Part shown: in pieces, positions 24,119 to 31,721 of the stretch
How positions within the stretch are numbered: position 1 is the stretch's first letter
Layout of the letters: the number at the start of each line of letters is the position of its first letter
Assembly: GCA_964472425.1 (NCBI GenBank)
Contig: CAYYLF010000008.1
Span: forward strand, 1 to 34,911
Origin: RUG11867 sp964472425
Lineage (GTDB): Bacteria; Bacillota_I; Bacilli_A; RF39; UBA660
Length of the DNA stretch: 34,911 bases
Direction: 5' to 3'
The notes under the pieces: model-generated
Database searches by the model: none
The model's input: the letters and a program-made list of their open reading frames with translations, nothing else
Told to the model about the DNA's origin: nothing
Translations under genes and position numbers: made by a program

Positions 24119-24778
24119 ATGACCATACTGCTCATAGAAGACAATCCCTCGATAATCAAAGGACTCGAATATTCACTTGCAAATGCCGGATACGAGATAG
24201 AAACTTCGAGCCTCGTCCGAGAAGCCGAAGACTACCTTCGCAAATCCACTCCCGACCTCGTAATTTTAGACATCTCTCTGCCCGATGGCGATGGACTCCG
24301 TCTTTACGAAGAGGTGATTAAATCCGCCTCCATCCCGACTATCTTCTTGAGTGCCAAAGACGACGAAGAAACGGTAGTCGAAGGGCTGACCCTAGGAGCC
24401 GAAGACTACATCACTAAACCCTTTTCGACGAGAGAACTCCTCGTGCGCATCGAAAAGATACTTCTTCGCAAGACTAAAAAGGCGATTATAAAGGCCAAGG
24501 ATATCACTTTCGACCTCGACAAGATGGAAGTCTACAAAAAAGGAGACTTGCTCGAGCTTACCAGTCTCGAACTCAAAATACTCCATCTTCTATTTCTAAA
24601 TGCTAACAAAGTCGTCCGCCGCGGGACTATCATAGACAAAATATGGGAATGGACCGGAAACGACGTCGAAGACAATACGGTGACCGTCTATCTGAAAAGA
24701 ATACGCGAAAAATTGGGCACCGACATCATAATCACTTTGAAAGGAATAGGATACAGGATAGATACCGATGAAAAATAG
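24119..24778 (+). CDS. OmpR/PhoB-family response regulator
   Basis: A 219-residue DNA-binding regulator. The receiver domain (1-118) has acidic pocket E7/D8, phosphorylated D51 (LVILDISLPDGDG) and K100 (DYITKPFS). The winged-helix DNA-binding domain (about 125-217) ends NTVTVYLKRIREKLGTDIIIT-like, as in OmpR/PhoB. It starts 12 bases after the permease gene behind GGGGAGA and overlaps the kinase gene by 11 bases. It is the only response regulator in the window, so it is the natural candidate for the 11-bp direct repeat at 16920-16936, though that pairing is untested. Confidence 0.95.
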   Translation: MTILLIEDNPSIIKGLEYSLANAGYEIETSSLVREAEDYLRKSTPDLVILDISLPDGDGLRLYEEVIKSASIPTIFLSAKDDEETVVEGLTLGAEDYITKPFSTRELLVRIEKILLRKTKKAIIKAKDITFDLDKMEVYKKGDLLELTSLELKILHLLFLNANKVVRRGTIIDKIWEWTGNDVEDNTVTVYLKRIREKLGTDIIITLKGIGYRIDTDEK

Positions 24779-25985
24779 AATAGAATTCAAAAAATGTCTC
24801 GTGATAGTCCTCGTCGCCTTTGTTATCTTGAGTGCGATGTACGTCGTCATAGAGAGCATCGAATACGCCACATACCGTCGCGTTTATAACAATTCCATCG
24901 CCAATATCGTCATGGCTGTTCGAAAAAAATACCCCGACGTCGAATTTTCGGAGATTGTCGATATCCTAAACAGCAAAGACGCGGGAGGCAAAAACATCCT
25001 CTTACAATACGGAATAGACTTGACTAGCGAATCGGCCGTCCTCGCTCTCGATGACCTGAACCACCGTTATCTTAAGATAGGAATATGCTCCTTTGCCGGT
25101 TCGCTTCTTCTCATTTCGGCAATCTTCCTATACTACATCCACAGCCGCAACAAACGCCTAGAAAAACTCACCACTCTCATAGAGAGAATAAATGCTCGCG
25201 ACTATTCCCTCGACCTCGACAGTACGACCGAAGACGAGCTTTCCATCTTGAAAAGCGTCCTTTACAAGACGACTATCGTTTTGAAAGAAAGTGCCGAAAA
25301 CTCCAAAAAAGACAAACTTGCCCTCAAAGACTCCCTTTCCGACATTTCTCACCAACTGAAAACTCCGCTCACTTCCATCATGATTTCCTTGGATAACCTG
25401 CTAGAAGAAGAGAAAATGACCGAAAAGACTCGTCGCGAATTTCTCGAAATCATCAAAAGAGAAACCGCCAATATCAACTTTCTCGTCCAATCGTTATTAA
25501 AACTTTCGAAGTTAGACACGAATACGATAACGTTCACCAAAAAAACTGCTCCTGTCGAAGACCTTCTAAGCGCGGCTTGCCAAAACGTTTCCTTGCTGGC
25601 CGACCTTGCGGATGTTTGCATAGATATCGAAGGCGACACGCACGCATCCATTAAATGTGACCCAACTTGGCAAATCGAAGCTCTTTCGAATATTCTCAAA
25701 AATGCCGTCGAGCATTCCCTAAGAGAAGGGCGAATCGTCATTTCGGTCGAGGACAATAAAATATACACATCCATTGCCATCACGAATAAGGGAATCCCGA
25801 TCGATGCCAAAGACCTCTCACACATCTTCGAAAGATTCTATCGCGGCCAAAACGCGAACCCCGAAAGTGTGGGTATAGGCCTCGCCCTAGCCAAGGCGAT
25901 TATTCAAAAAGACGATGGGTCCATAACTGTAGATTCTTCGAAAAAGAAAGGCACGACCTTCACGATTAAATATTATAAGAGGTAA
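24768..25985 (+). CDS. Sensor histidine kinase
   Basis: A 405-residue membrane kinase. Two membrane helices (about 10-29 and 104-124) frame an extracytoplasmic region of about 75 residues, followed by a HAMP-like linker. The H-box SDISHQLKTPL carries phospho-accepting H195. The ATPase domain has N-box NILKNAVEHS, G1 ITNKGIPI, F-box IFERFYRG and G2 GIGLALAKAI. The extracellular loop is long enough to bind a ligand directly, unlike BceS-type kinases that have almost none. It is encoded with its regulator and the exporter, so it probably senses the exporter's substrate or the damage that substrate causes. Confidence 0.95.
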   Translation: MKNRIEFKKCLVIVLVAFVILSAMYVVIESIEYATYRRVYNNSIANIVMAVRKKYPDVEFSEIVDILNSKDAGGKNILLQYGIDLTSESAVLALDDLNHRYLKIGICSFAGSLLLISAIFLYYIHSRNKRLEKLTTLIERINARDYSLDLDSTTEDELSILKSVLYKTTIVLKESAENSKKDKLALKDSLSDISHQLKTPLTSIMISLDNLLEEEKMTEKTRREFLEIIKRETANINFLVQSLLKLSKLDTNTITFTKKTAPVEDLLSAACQNVSLLADLADVCIDIEGDTHASIKCDPTWQIEALSNILKNAVEHSLREGRIVISVEDNKIYTSIAITNKGIPIDAKDLSHIFERFYRGQNANPESVGIGLALAKAIIQKDDGSITVDSSKKKGTTFTIKYYKR

Positions 25986-25988
25986 CCC

Positions 25989-26873
25989 ATGAAAAAGATA
26001 CTAAAAAAATATCTACCCTCGATTATCATACTCGCTCTCATCGCGACCAACTTACTGAGTTTGTATTACTACAACCGCGAACGCGAGCGCATCAAAAATG
26101 CCTTCATGCCCACTTTTTCCGAAGATTACTTGACGAAACAGCTGACCCTCACGGACATAGCAAAAAGTTACGAAAAGAAAGGTATAACCCTCTTTCAAGT
26201 TGAAGCTCGAAGCGAAGAAGAACTGCAAAAGGAAGACTACCACTTTCGATACGACGTCCCACTCGTCCTCCAAAATCCCACTTATCCGAACGGATGCGAA
26301 TCTGCCAGTGCGACCATGCTCTTAAATTATTTGGGCATAAATGTGACCCTCGAAAAATTCGTAGATACGTACCTCGTCCAGCGGCCAGTTTACGAACGAG
26401 ATAGCAAACGATACGGGCCAAACCCAAGTGAAGCATTTGCGGGTGACCCGGCCGACGTGATGTACGGATGGGGAACTCTCGAACCGACGATGAAACGTGC
26501 CATCTCGGAAAGTCTCGACGACTTATCTGATGACCCGTACTATTCGGTCCTCGGAAACGAAGCCAAAATGAGCTTGGACGTTTTTGCTAGCACTTACCGT
26601 CGTCCCTTCATAATATGGACGACTACCGATTATACTCCCGTCAAAGAGGTTTACCAATGGTACAGTTACGACGGTAATCGAACCTACACCTATGCCAAAA
26701 ACAGTCACACGGTCCTCGTCACGGGCATGGACGACAATTATTATTACCTAAACGACCCTTTAAAAGATGAATCGAACATAAAAGTCCCCAAAGAAAAGTT
26801 AGAAATTAGCTTCGACTCGGCCGGGCGCCAAGCTATCGCGATAGACTCGAGTCCAATCGAAAAGAGCCCGTAA
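25989..26873 (+). CDS. Membrane-anchored C39-like cysteine peptidase
   Basis: A 294-residue protein of the Peptidase_C39_2 family. Residues 8-28 are a signal/anchor helix, about 40-85 a linker, and the rest a papain-like domain. Its candidate triad is C103 (PNGCESASATMLLNY), H240 (NSHTVLVTG) and D256 (YYLNDP). It begins three bases after the kinase stop behind AGAGGTAAC and ends in a terminator, so it is the last gene of the exporter-two-component operon. It would act outside the membrane. C39 domains of bacteriocin exporters remove leader peptides on the cytoplasmic side, so this one is not equivalent; degrading an antimicrobial peptide or processing a signal is possible. No precursor peptide gene was found nearby. 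Confidence 0.88.
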   Translation: MKKILKKYLPSIIILALIATNLLSLYYYNRERERIKNAFMPTFSEDYLTKQLTLTDIAKSYEKKGITLFQVEARSEEELQKEDYHFRYDVPLVLQNPTYPNGCESASATMLLNYLGINVTLEKFVDTYLVQRPVYERDSKRYGPNPSEAFAGDPADVMYGWGTLEPTMKRAISESLDDLSDDPYYSVLGNEAKMSLDVFASTYRRPFIIWTTTDYTPVKEVYQWYSYDGNRTYTYAKNSHTVLVTGMDDNYYYLNDPLKDESNIKVPKEKLEISFDSAGRQAIAIDSSPIEKSP

Positions 26874-26879
26874 TGAAGA

Positions 26880-26905
26880 GATAGAACATAATTTCTATCT
26901 TTTTT
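26880..26905 (+). terminator. Terminator of the NatAB-two-component-peptidase operon
   Basis: GATAGAA (26880-26886) and TTCTATC (26893-26899) followed by T6. Confidence 0.8.
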
Positions 26906-26906
26906 G

Positions 26907-26956
26907 TTGACAAAATGTGCGAGCAGGTGTATTATTGTATTATTCAAGTAATACAA
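26907..26956 (+). promoter_or_regulatory. Promoter and palindromic operator of the first GntR-ABC module
   Basis: TTGACA (26907-26912), 17 bp, TATTAT (26930-26935). Overlapping the -10 and the transcription start is a perfect palindrome TTGTATTA-N6-TAATACAA (26935-26956). Its place and symmetry fit autorepression by the dimeric GntR protein encoded just downstream; the TAATAC half-site is reminiscent of YtrA-family operators. Confidence 0.75.
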
Positions 26957-26969
26957 CGAGGTGACAAAA

Positions 26970-27329
26970 ATGGAATTCTCATTCGACAACGATCGACCAA
27001 TCTACATGCAACTAATCAATCAGATGGAAAAACACATAATTGCCGGGACCATTCTTCCCGGCGACCGTCTTCCATCTGTCCGCGAGCTTGCGGCCATGTC
27101 GCAAGTGAATCCGAACACCGTGCAAAAAGCTCTCGGTGAACTCGAGAACTTAGGGCTCATCTACACCGAACGGACGAACGGCAAATTTGTGACCAAGGAC
27201 GCCGACCTCATCAAAAAACGTGGCGAAATATACGCCCGCGACTGCGCCCTCGCATACTTGAATGAAATGAGCAAACTCGGATTTACCAGTGATGCCGCTA
27301 TCGATTACTTGAATAAACTAGAAAAATGA
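26970..27329 (+). CDS. GntR-family transcriptional regulator, YtrA subfamily
   Basis: A 119-residue protein consisting of a GntR winged helix (about residues 10-77: RPIYMQLINQMEKHIIAGTI, LPSVRELA, NPNTVQKAL, GLIYTERTNGKFV) plus a short helical tail. That short tail is diagnostic of the YtrA subfamily, which usually represses its own ABC operon in response to wall antibiotics or other stress. The start is ATG 26970 behind AGGTG; GTG 26961 is in frame but is part of that ribosome site. The operator at 26935-26956 lies directly upstream. Confidence 0.93.
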   Translation: MEFSFDNDRPIYMQLINQMEKHIIAGTILPGDRLPSVRELAAMSQVNPNTVQKALGELENLGLIYTERTNGKFVTKDADLIKKRGEIYARDCALAYLNEMSKLGFTSDAAIDYLNKLEK

Positions 27330-27370
27330 TACAAAAACCTCAACTTGCATCATTTAATAAGGAGAACAAA

Positions 27371-28069
27371 ATGGAATACTTAGTCAAATGTACTAACCTT
27401 TGCAAGTCTTACGGCTCCAAAGAAGTACTCAAAGACCTCGATTTGAACATAAAAAGAGGCAAAATAATAGGCTTATTGGGCAAAAACGGAACGGGAAAAA
27501 CGACACTCATAAAACTCATAAATGATCTTTTGACTCCGACTTCGGGAGAAATTCGCGTGGCCGGACACCCCGTCGGAGTCGAATCTAAAAAGATAATTTC
27601 GTATCTCCCCGAACGAACCTATCTCGATAAATCGATGAAAATAGAGGAAGTGTTGACCTTTTTCGAAGAATTTTACGACAACTTCAAAAAAGAAAAAGCC
27701 TTAGCCCTTCTAGAAGATTTGAAATTAACTCCAGACCAACGCATCTCGAAGATGAGCAAAGGGATGCAAGAAAAACTTCAACTCATTCTCGTCATGAGTA
27801 GAGAAGCCGACCTTTACATTCTCGACGAACCGTTAGGAGGAATCGACCCTGCGACGAGAGACTACATCCTAGATACCATCCTACAAAACTTCAAGGATGG
27901 TTCGAGTGTCCTCATCTCGACCCACCTCGTCGCCGACATAGAACGCATTTTAGACGAAGTCATCTTCTTAGATGAAGGTAAAGTAATCCTCGCTGGCGAG
28001 ACGGACACCATTCGCGAAAAAGAAGGAACTTCGATAGACGAAATATTCAGGAGGAAATTCAAATGCTAA
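27371..28069 (+). CDS. ABC transporter ATP-binding protein (YtrB-like)
   Basis: A 232-residue ATPase. Walker A is GKNGTGKTT (37-45), the signature is the non-canonical MSKGMQEKL, and Walker B is LYILDEPLGGIDP. The start is ATG 27371 behind AAGGAG; in-frame codons upstream to 27326 overlap the GntR gene but have no ribosome site. It overlaps the permease gene by seven bases. Together with the regulator and permease it forms a YtrABC-like module. Confidence 0.92.
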   Translation: MEYLVKCTNLCKSYGSKEVLKDLDLNIKRGKIIGLLGKNGTGKTTLIKLINDLLTPTSGEIRVAGHPVGVESKKIISYLPERTYLDKSMKIEEVLTFFEEFYDNFKKEKALALLEDLKLTPDQRISKMSKGMQEKLQLILVMSREADLYILDEPLGGIDPATRDYILDTILQNFKDGSSVLISTHLVADIERILDEVIFLDEGKVILAGETDTIREKEGTSIDEIFRRKFKC

Positions 28070-28854
28070 AAAAACTCTTAAAATACGATTTAAAATACTC
28101 GTACAAAGTCCTTGCCATCTTCTATGCCATCACTCTCGCCATGGCTGGTCTCACGAGGCTGCTTTTTACCGTCGACGGCGGAGCGATAATCACCTTTTTG
28201 GGATACATATCGAGTGGAGTGACCATCAGTTTACTTTTCTCGACTCTCATAAACACTCTCATGAGGACGTGGGCGAGATTTACGAACAACCTCTACAAAG
28301 ACGAATCATATCTCACTCATACCTTGCCGATAACTAAAAATACTATCTATTTGTCGAAATTTATTTCTGCTTTAATCACCCTCGCGACCAGCGTCCTCGT
28401 GATACTCGCAGCACTCTTCATCGCTTACTACTCTAAGGAAAACATCCAGATTTTGAAGATGACTCTCGAAGGATTTGCGAGTGCTTACGACAGCACTGCT
28501 CTAAATATCCTCCTGACGACTGCCCTAGTGTTTTTCCTCGAAATGATGGCCCTCGTCATGGCCGGTTATACTGGATTGATTATAGGACATCGAAGTGAAA
28601 ACGGCAAAATGATAAAATCCGTCCTCATAGCCGTCGCTTTCCTCGTAGGATGCAATCTTTTCATACTGGGAATAATAGCCTTGACCGGTTTCTTTACTGA
28701 AGAAATAATGGACCTTTTCACTTCGACTTTGGTCCCGAACGTATCCATCGTAAAGAAAGTTTTGATTGGCGCCATAGTCCTATACGTGGTAATAATCGTC
28801 TTCTATTATCTATTGGACATTCGTCTCTTCGAGAAGGGAGTAAACATCGACTAA
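28063..28854 (+). CDS. ABC transporter permease of the YtrC/YtrD type
   Basis: A 263-residue membrane protein with about six helices: residues about 17-35, 45-65, 103-130, 155-180, 190-215 and 232-253. The N-terminus MLKKLLKYDLKYSYKVL is typical of this group, and LYKDESYLTHTLPITKNTIYLSK resembles the cytoplasmic motif of related ABC-2 permeases. It has no catalytic or signal features. It is the last gene of the first GntR-ABC module, followed by a terminator. Confidence 0.88.
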   Translation: MLKKLLKYDLKYSYKVLAIFYAITLAMAGLTRLLFTVDGGAIITFLGYISSGVTISLLFSTLINTLMRTWARFTNNLYKDESYLTHTLPITKNTIYLSKFISALITLATSVLVILAALFIAYYSKENIQILKMTLEGFASAYDSTALNILLTTALVFFLEMMALVMAGYTGLIIGHRSENGKMIKSVLIAVAFLVGCNLFILGIIALTGFFTEEIMDLFTSTLVPNVSIVKKVLIGAIVLYVVIIVFYYLLDIRLFEKGVNID

Positions 28855-28860
28855 GCTCGT

Positions 28861-28878
28861 CCGCCTGGGCGGCTTTTT
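28861..28878 (+). terminator. Terminator of the first GntR-ABC module
   Basis: A GC-rich hairpin CCGC-CTGG-GCGG (28861-28872) followed by T5. It begins seven bases after the stop codon. Confidence 0.75.
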
Positions 28879-28897
28879 CTTTCGTATGACAAAACCG

Positions 28898-28926
28898 ATT
28901 TTTGCACCCCCCCCAAAGAAGTTGAA
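28898..28926 (-). promoter_or_regulatory. Third polyG-TGC element, decayed promoter-like
   Basis: On the minus strand: TTCAAC (28926-28921), TTCTTT, eight Gs (C at 28907-28914 on the plus strand), TGC, AAAAAT (28903-28898). The layout matches the promoters at 3364 and 16769 position for position, with a 17-bp spacer. But both hexamers are off consensus and no ORF follows on that strand, so it is probably a relic. Confidence 0.35.
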
Positions 28927-28942
28927 CATAATTAATTTCTCC

Positions 28943-28971
28943 TTGTATTACCATATAAAATACAGTATAAT
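28943..28971 (+). promoter_or_regulatory. Promoter of the WG-repeat gene
   Basis: TTGTAT (28943-28948), 17 bp, TATAAT (28966-28971). The ATG follows at 28997 after AGGAAGG. Confidence 0.65.
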
Positions 28972-28996
28972 ATAGGCCTATAGGAAGGTAATAATT

Positions 28997-30193
28997 ATGT
29001 ACAAATTCGAATTTAAAGACTATACTAGACAAAAATACAAATATATAGGAGAATTCTATGAAGGACTTGCCGATGTAGTAAATAATGCCGGACTCACTGG
29101 TTATATCGACAAGACTGGAAGAGAAGTTATCCCTTGTCAATATAAAGAAGGATACAGTTTTAGCGACGGCTTAGCCCCAGTAAAAATTGACCAAAAATAT
29201 GGATATATTGACAGGACGGGAACGCTCGTCATTCCAGCTACCTTCGACAATGCATTCAACTTCAGTGATGGATACGCAGTAGTCATGTTGAATGATAAAA
29301 AATACGTCTACATTGACAAAAGAGGAGCAATCATATCCAAAGAATATCTTTCCGCTGAACCTTTCGAAGATGGACTCGGAATAGTCCAAACAGAACGCGG
29401 AAAAGCGTATTTCGACGGTAATCGTGAGATATTTGTAGATGACAAAATTTTAGAACCATTTTCCGAAGGAATCGCCATCACATCGACGGATGAAACATAT
29501 CGTCTCCGTAACAAAAATATGAACGTTCAGGGGGCCTTCGACGACCCTGACATATTCGCCATATATGACCGTTCTTGTGGCATGAATAGGGTGTTGCGTA
29601 ACGGCAAAATAGGTTATTTTGATGAACACTTCAACCTCACTATTCCATGTATATACGCCTCTGGTTCCAATTTCTACGACGATGTCGCTATCGTTAGCCT
29701 AGATTCGAACATAACTGACATTATTTCTAAAGATGGTACAGTTCTCGCTTTTTTAAAGAACACTCAATATTGTCTCATTTCCGATTTCAGTGATGGGCTG
29801 TCCTGTGTCCAATCTTCTAAAACTGGCAAAATGGGCTTTATCGACAAAAATGGTCGAGAAGTCATCCCGTGCATCTACAAATTTGCCGATTCCTTTCAAG
29901 AAGGTCTTGCCAGTGTATTAGATGAAAATGACAACCGATTCTATATAGACACTGAAGGACGCGTGACCATTACTATACCAGAAGTGTATTGCTCGACAAT
30001 CGAAATAAACGGAATAAAGTACAATTTAGAGGCAGAGACATCAGAAGAACTTCGAAAGAAAAAACTATCTCTTTTGGATGAGATTAAGAAAGACCTCACA
30101 GAAGCTATCGATTGTAGCATAGCTACAGCTAAACAACAGATAGAAGGCGAAAAAAGAATCGAATACAAACCGGTGAATCCCGCTGACAAATAA
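28997..30193 (+). CDS. WG-repeat protein
   Basis: A 398-residue protein built from about seven or eight WG (KWG) repeats of some 40-50 residues. The best copies read YGYIDRTGTLVIPATFDNA, GYIDKTGREVIPCQYKEG and MGFIDKNGREVIPCIYKFA, each followed by F.DGLA or FQEGLA. A helical charged tail (about 345-398) ends the protein. There is no signal peptide or membrane helix, so it is probably cytoplasmic. WG repeats make a beta-propeller-like or binding scaffold; the ligand is unknown. Base composition is more AT-rich than the neighbouring ABC genes, and it sits with a lipoprotein between the two GntR-ABC modules, which suggests acquisition. Confidence 0.88.
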   Translation: MYKFEFKDYTRQKYKYIGEFYEGLADVVNNAGLTGYIDKTGREVIPCQYKEGYSFSDGLAPVKIDQKYGYIDRTGTLVIPATFDNAFNFSDGYAVVMLNDKKYVYIDKRGAIISKEYLSAEPFEDGLGIVQTERGKAYFDGNREIFVDDKILEPFSEGIAITSTDETYRLRNKNMNVQGAFDDPDIFAIYDRSCGMNRVLRNGKIGYFDEHFNLTIPCIYASGSNFYDDVAIVSLDSNITDIISKDGTVLAFLKNTQYCLISDFSDGLSCVQSSKTGKMGFIDKNGREVIPCIYKFADSFQEGLASVLDENDNRFYIDTEGRVTITIPEVYCSTIEINGIKYNLEAETSEELRKKKLSLLDEIKKDLTEAIDCSIATAKQQIEGEKRIEYKPVNPADK

Positions 30194-30204
30194 ATGAACT
30201 TAAA

Positions 30205-30224
30205 GACGACGAGGTCGTCTTTTT
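30205..30224 (+). terminator. Terminator of the WG-repeat gene
   Basis: GACGAC (30205-30210), loop GAG, GTCGTC (30214-30219), then T5. A similar hairpin occupies the equivalent place before the second GntR promoter (31258-31278), part of a duplication. Confidence 0.8.
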
Positions 30225-30227
30225 CTA

Positions 30228-30260
30228 TTGACAAGTATTATATGTTATATACCGTATATG
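30228..30260 (+). promoter_or_regulatory. Duplicated GntR promoter/operator, relic copy
   Basis: TTGACA (30228-30233) followed by the near-palindrome TATATAC-C-GTATATG (30246-30260). It aligns base for base with the active promoter/operator at 31288-31323, but the -10 has drifted (ATACCG where the other copy has TATACT). It may still bind the GntR protein. Confidence 0.55.
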
Positions 30261-30276
30261 TGAAAAGAGCCACTAC

Positions 30277-30321
30277 ATGAAAATGATAATGAATAACAGC
30301 AATCCGAAAGAACCTTACTGA
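30277..30321 (+). pseudogene. Remnant of a GntR gene start
   Basis: Fourteen codons, MKMIMNNSNPKEPY, then TGA and further stops. They align with the start of the intact GntR protein at 31341 (MKLIISNSSPTPIYEQ), and the promoter and operator upstream align too. Only the 5' end survives; the rest of the gene is missing. Confidence 0.6.
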
Positions 30322-30363
30322 AAGTAATGATAGAAAAAACGTCAATTTTAAAGCAATCTGTTT

Positions 30364-30413
30364 CATGTAATTTGTTTATAATTGATGACAAACTGCATGT
30401 AATTTGTTATAAT
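30364..30413 (+). promoter_or_regulatory. Lipoprotein promoter with a direct repeat
   Basis: ATGACA (30385-30390), 17 bp, TATAAT (30408-30413). The sequence CATGTAATTTGTT(T)ATAAT occurs twice, at 30364-30382 and 30396-30413, 32 bp apart, so the -10 region is duplicated. It may be two tandem start sites or a pair of protein-binding sites. Confidence 0.5.
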
Positions 30414-30432
30414 CTAAAAAGGTAGGTGCACT

Positions 30433-31197
30433 ATGAAAAAGATGTTAGTTATATTGCTTTTATGTCTACTTCTATTGGGATGTACTGTTCGAGATAAAGC
30501 GTACAATCCTATTTCCGAAGAAGAACTGATTCGCTATGTAAAAAACACTATATATGAGAAAACAGGCGACAAAGTAAATGCCGAAATTCTAGATAAGCGC
30601 GAATTAACCTTTTGTGGTCTGTGGATAGATTCTTGCTTTCTTAATGAAACCATCGAAGGAGCATATAATTACACGATTAAAGTAACGAATGTCGACGACC
30701 CCGATATAAGCGCAAACACCTCTTTTTCAGATTCATATTATTCCACAGACGAACGTATCATAAATAGAAAATACCATTACGATGAATATTTAATCGCGAG
30801 CAATAAGAATAAAGTCGTCAAAGAAATAGAAACCGCATTAGAAAACGAATCTTCGTTTCACATCTACGACGAAAAAGAGAATTTATATGTACTTATTCAA
30901 TCCACAGATTATGAGTTACTTCATGAACTGTTTGTATCGCTAATTAATCTAAATATAAACAATAACCTCAACTATAAAATATACATCATCAAAGACAGTG
31001 CTTTCTACGAAAGTATCGATTTTGATGGCAGTTTTGAAGATATACCTTTAGGAAAATGGATAAAAAATTCTTACGGATATTCACGAAATATGATGGAAAC
31101 TAATTCTATAGACGGTTATTCTTCTTTGGTTTTTATGTATGCAAATAACGCCTGTAATAATCAAAAGAATTGCTCAGTTTTATATGGAACAAAATGA
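30433..31197 (+). CDS. Lipoprotein of unknown function
   Basis: A 254-residue protein with a type II signal peptide, MKKMLVILLLCLLLLG then C17 (lipobox LLLGC), so it should be lipid-anchored outside the cell. The mature part is mixed alpha/beta and acidic, with no domain I can name. Two cysteines (CGLWIDSC, about residues 56-63) and two near the C-terminus (ACNNQKNC) could form disulfides. Base composition is distinctly AT-rich, as in the neighbouring WG-repeat gene. It has its own promoter and no operon partner. A decayed GntR gene start precedes it and the intact GntR-ABC module follows. Confidence 0.82.
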   Translation: MKKMLVILLLCLLLLGCTVRDKAYNPISEEELIRYVKNTIYEKTGDKVNAEILDKRELTFCGLWIDSCFLNETIEGAYNYTIKVTNVDDPDISANTSFSDSYYSTDERIINRKYHYDEYLIASNKNKVVKEIETALENESSFHIYDEKENLYVLIQSTDYELLHELFVSLINLNINNNLNYKIYIIKDSAFYESIDFDGSFEDIPLGKWIKNSYGYSRNMMETNSIDGYSSLVFMYANNACNNQKNCSVLYGTK

Positions 31198-31220
31198 TTA
31201 GTATTTCTAAATAAAAACCC

Positions 31221-31278
31221 TTATTCTATTATATACGAATAGTAGAATAACTTCAAAGATGAAACAACTCGTCTTTTT
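31221..31278 (+). terminator. Inverted repeat and terminator after the lipoprotein gene
   Basis: First an AT-rich inverted repeat TTATTCTA (31221-31228)/TAGAATAA (31243-31250) without a T run. Then comes GATGA (31258-31262)/TCGTC (31269-31273), closed by one G-U pair and followed by a T run, the likely terminator. Confidence 0.55.
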
Positions 31279-31287
31279 CTTTTTCTC

Positions 31288-31323
31288 TTGACAAGTGTTA
31301 CGTACTGTTATATACTGTATATA
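31288..31323 (+). promoter_or_regulatory. Promoter and operator of the second GntR-ABC module
   Basis: TTGACA (31288-31293), 17 bp, TATACT (31311-31316). The perfect 15-bp palindrome TATATAC-T-GTATATA (31309-31323) covers the -10 and start site, consistent with autorepression. It differs from the operator of the first module (TTGTATTA half-sites), so each regulator probably has its own site. Confidence 0.75.
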
Positions 31324-31340
31324 TCGAAAGGAGCCATTGC

Positions 31341-31721
31341 ATGAAGCTGATAATAAGTAATAGCAGCCCGACGCCCATATACGAACAGATTAAAAATGCT
31401 CTCATCGACCAAATCATGTCGGGCGAACTCGCAAGTGACGAACTGCTCCCGTCGATTAGAAATCTCGCCCAAGACATTCGCGTGAGTGTCCTGACCGTCA
31501 AAAAAGCCTATGACGAACTGGAAAGAGACGGCTACATCGTATCGATTCAAGGAAAAGGCACTTTTGTTGCTCCCAGAAACGACTCTCTAGTGAGAGAAAA
31601 TGCTCAAAAAGACATCGAAAATCACTTGGAAACGGCGGTCGACTTGGCCCAAAAATATGCCATCGACAAAGAGACTTTAATCGAACTCATCGATTTATTT
31701 TACGAGGAGGAAAAACTATGA
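31341..31721 (+). CDS. GntR-family transcriptional regulator, YtrA subfamily
   Basis: A 126-residue regulator. The N-terminal winged helix (SPTPIYEQIKNALIDQIMSG, LLPSIRNLAQDIRVSVLTVK, ELERDGYIVSIQGKGTFV) is classic GntR, and the short helical C-terminal tail of about 45 residues marks the YtrA type. It begins behind GGAG and overlaps the ATPase gene by four bases (ATGA). The 15-bp palindrome at 31309-31323 is its likely site. It is a paralogue of the regulator at 26970. A broken copy of its first codons lies 1.06 kb upstream. Confidence 0.94.
   Translation: MKLIISNSSPTPIYEQIKNALIDQIMSGELASDELLPSIRNLAQDIRVSVLTVKKAYDELERDGYIVSIQGKGTFVAPRNDSLVRENAQKDIENHLETAVDLAQKYAIDKETLIELIDLFYEEEKL

Noticed and set aside
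25989..26873. Bacteriocin leader peptidase of an exporter
   Set aside because: C39 leader peptidases are fused to the exporter and face the cytoplasm; this one has its own N-terminal anchor and faces outward, and no precursor gene is present.
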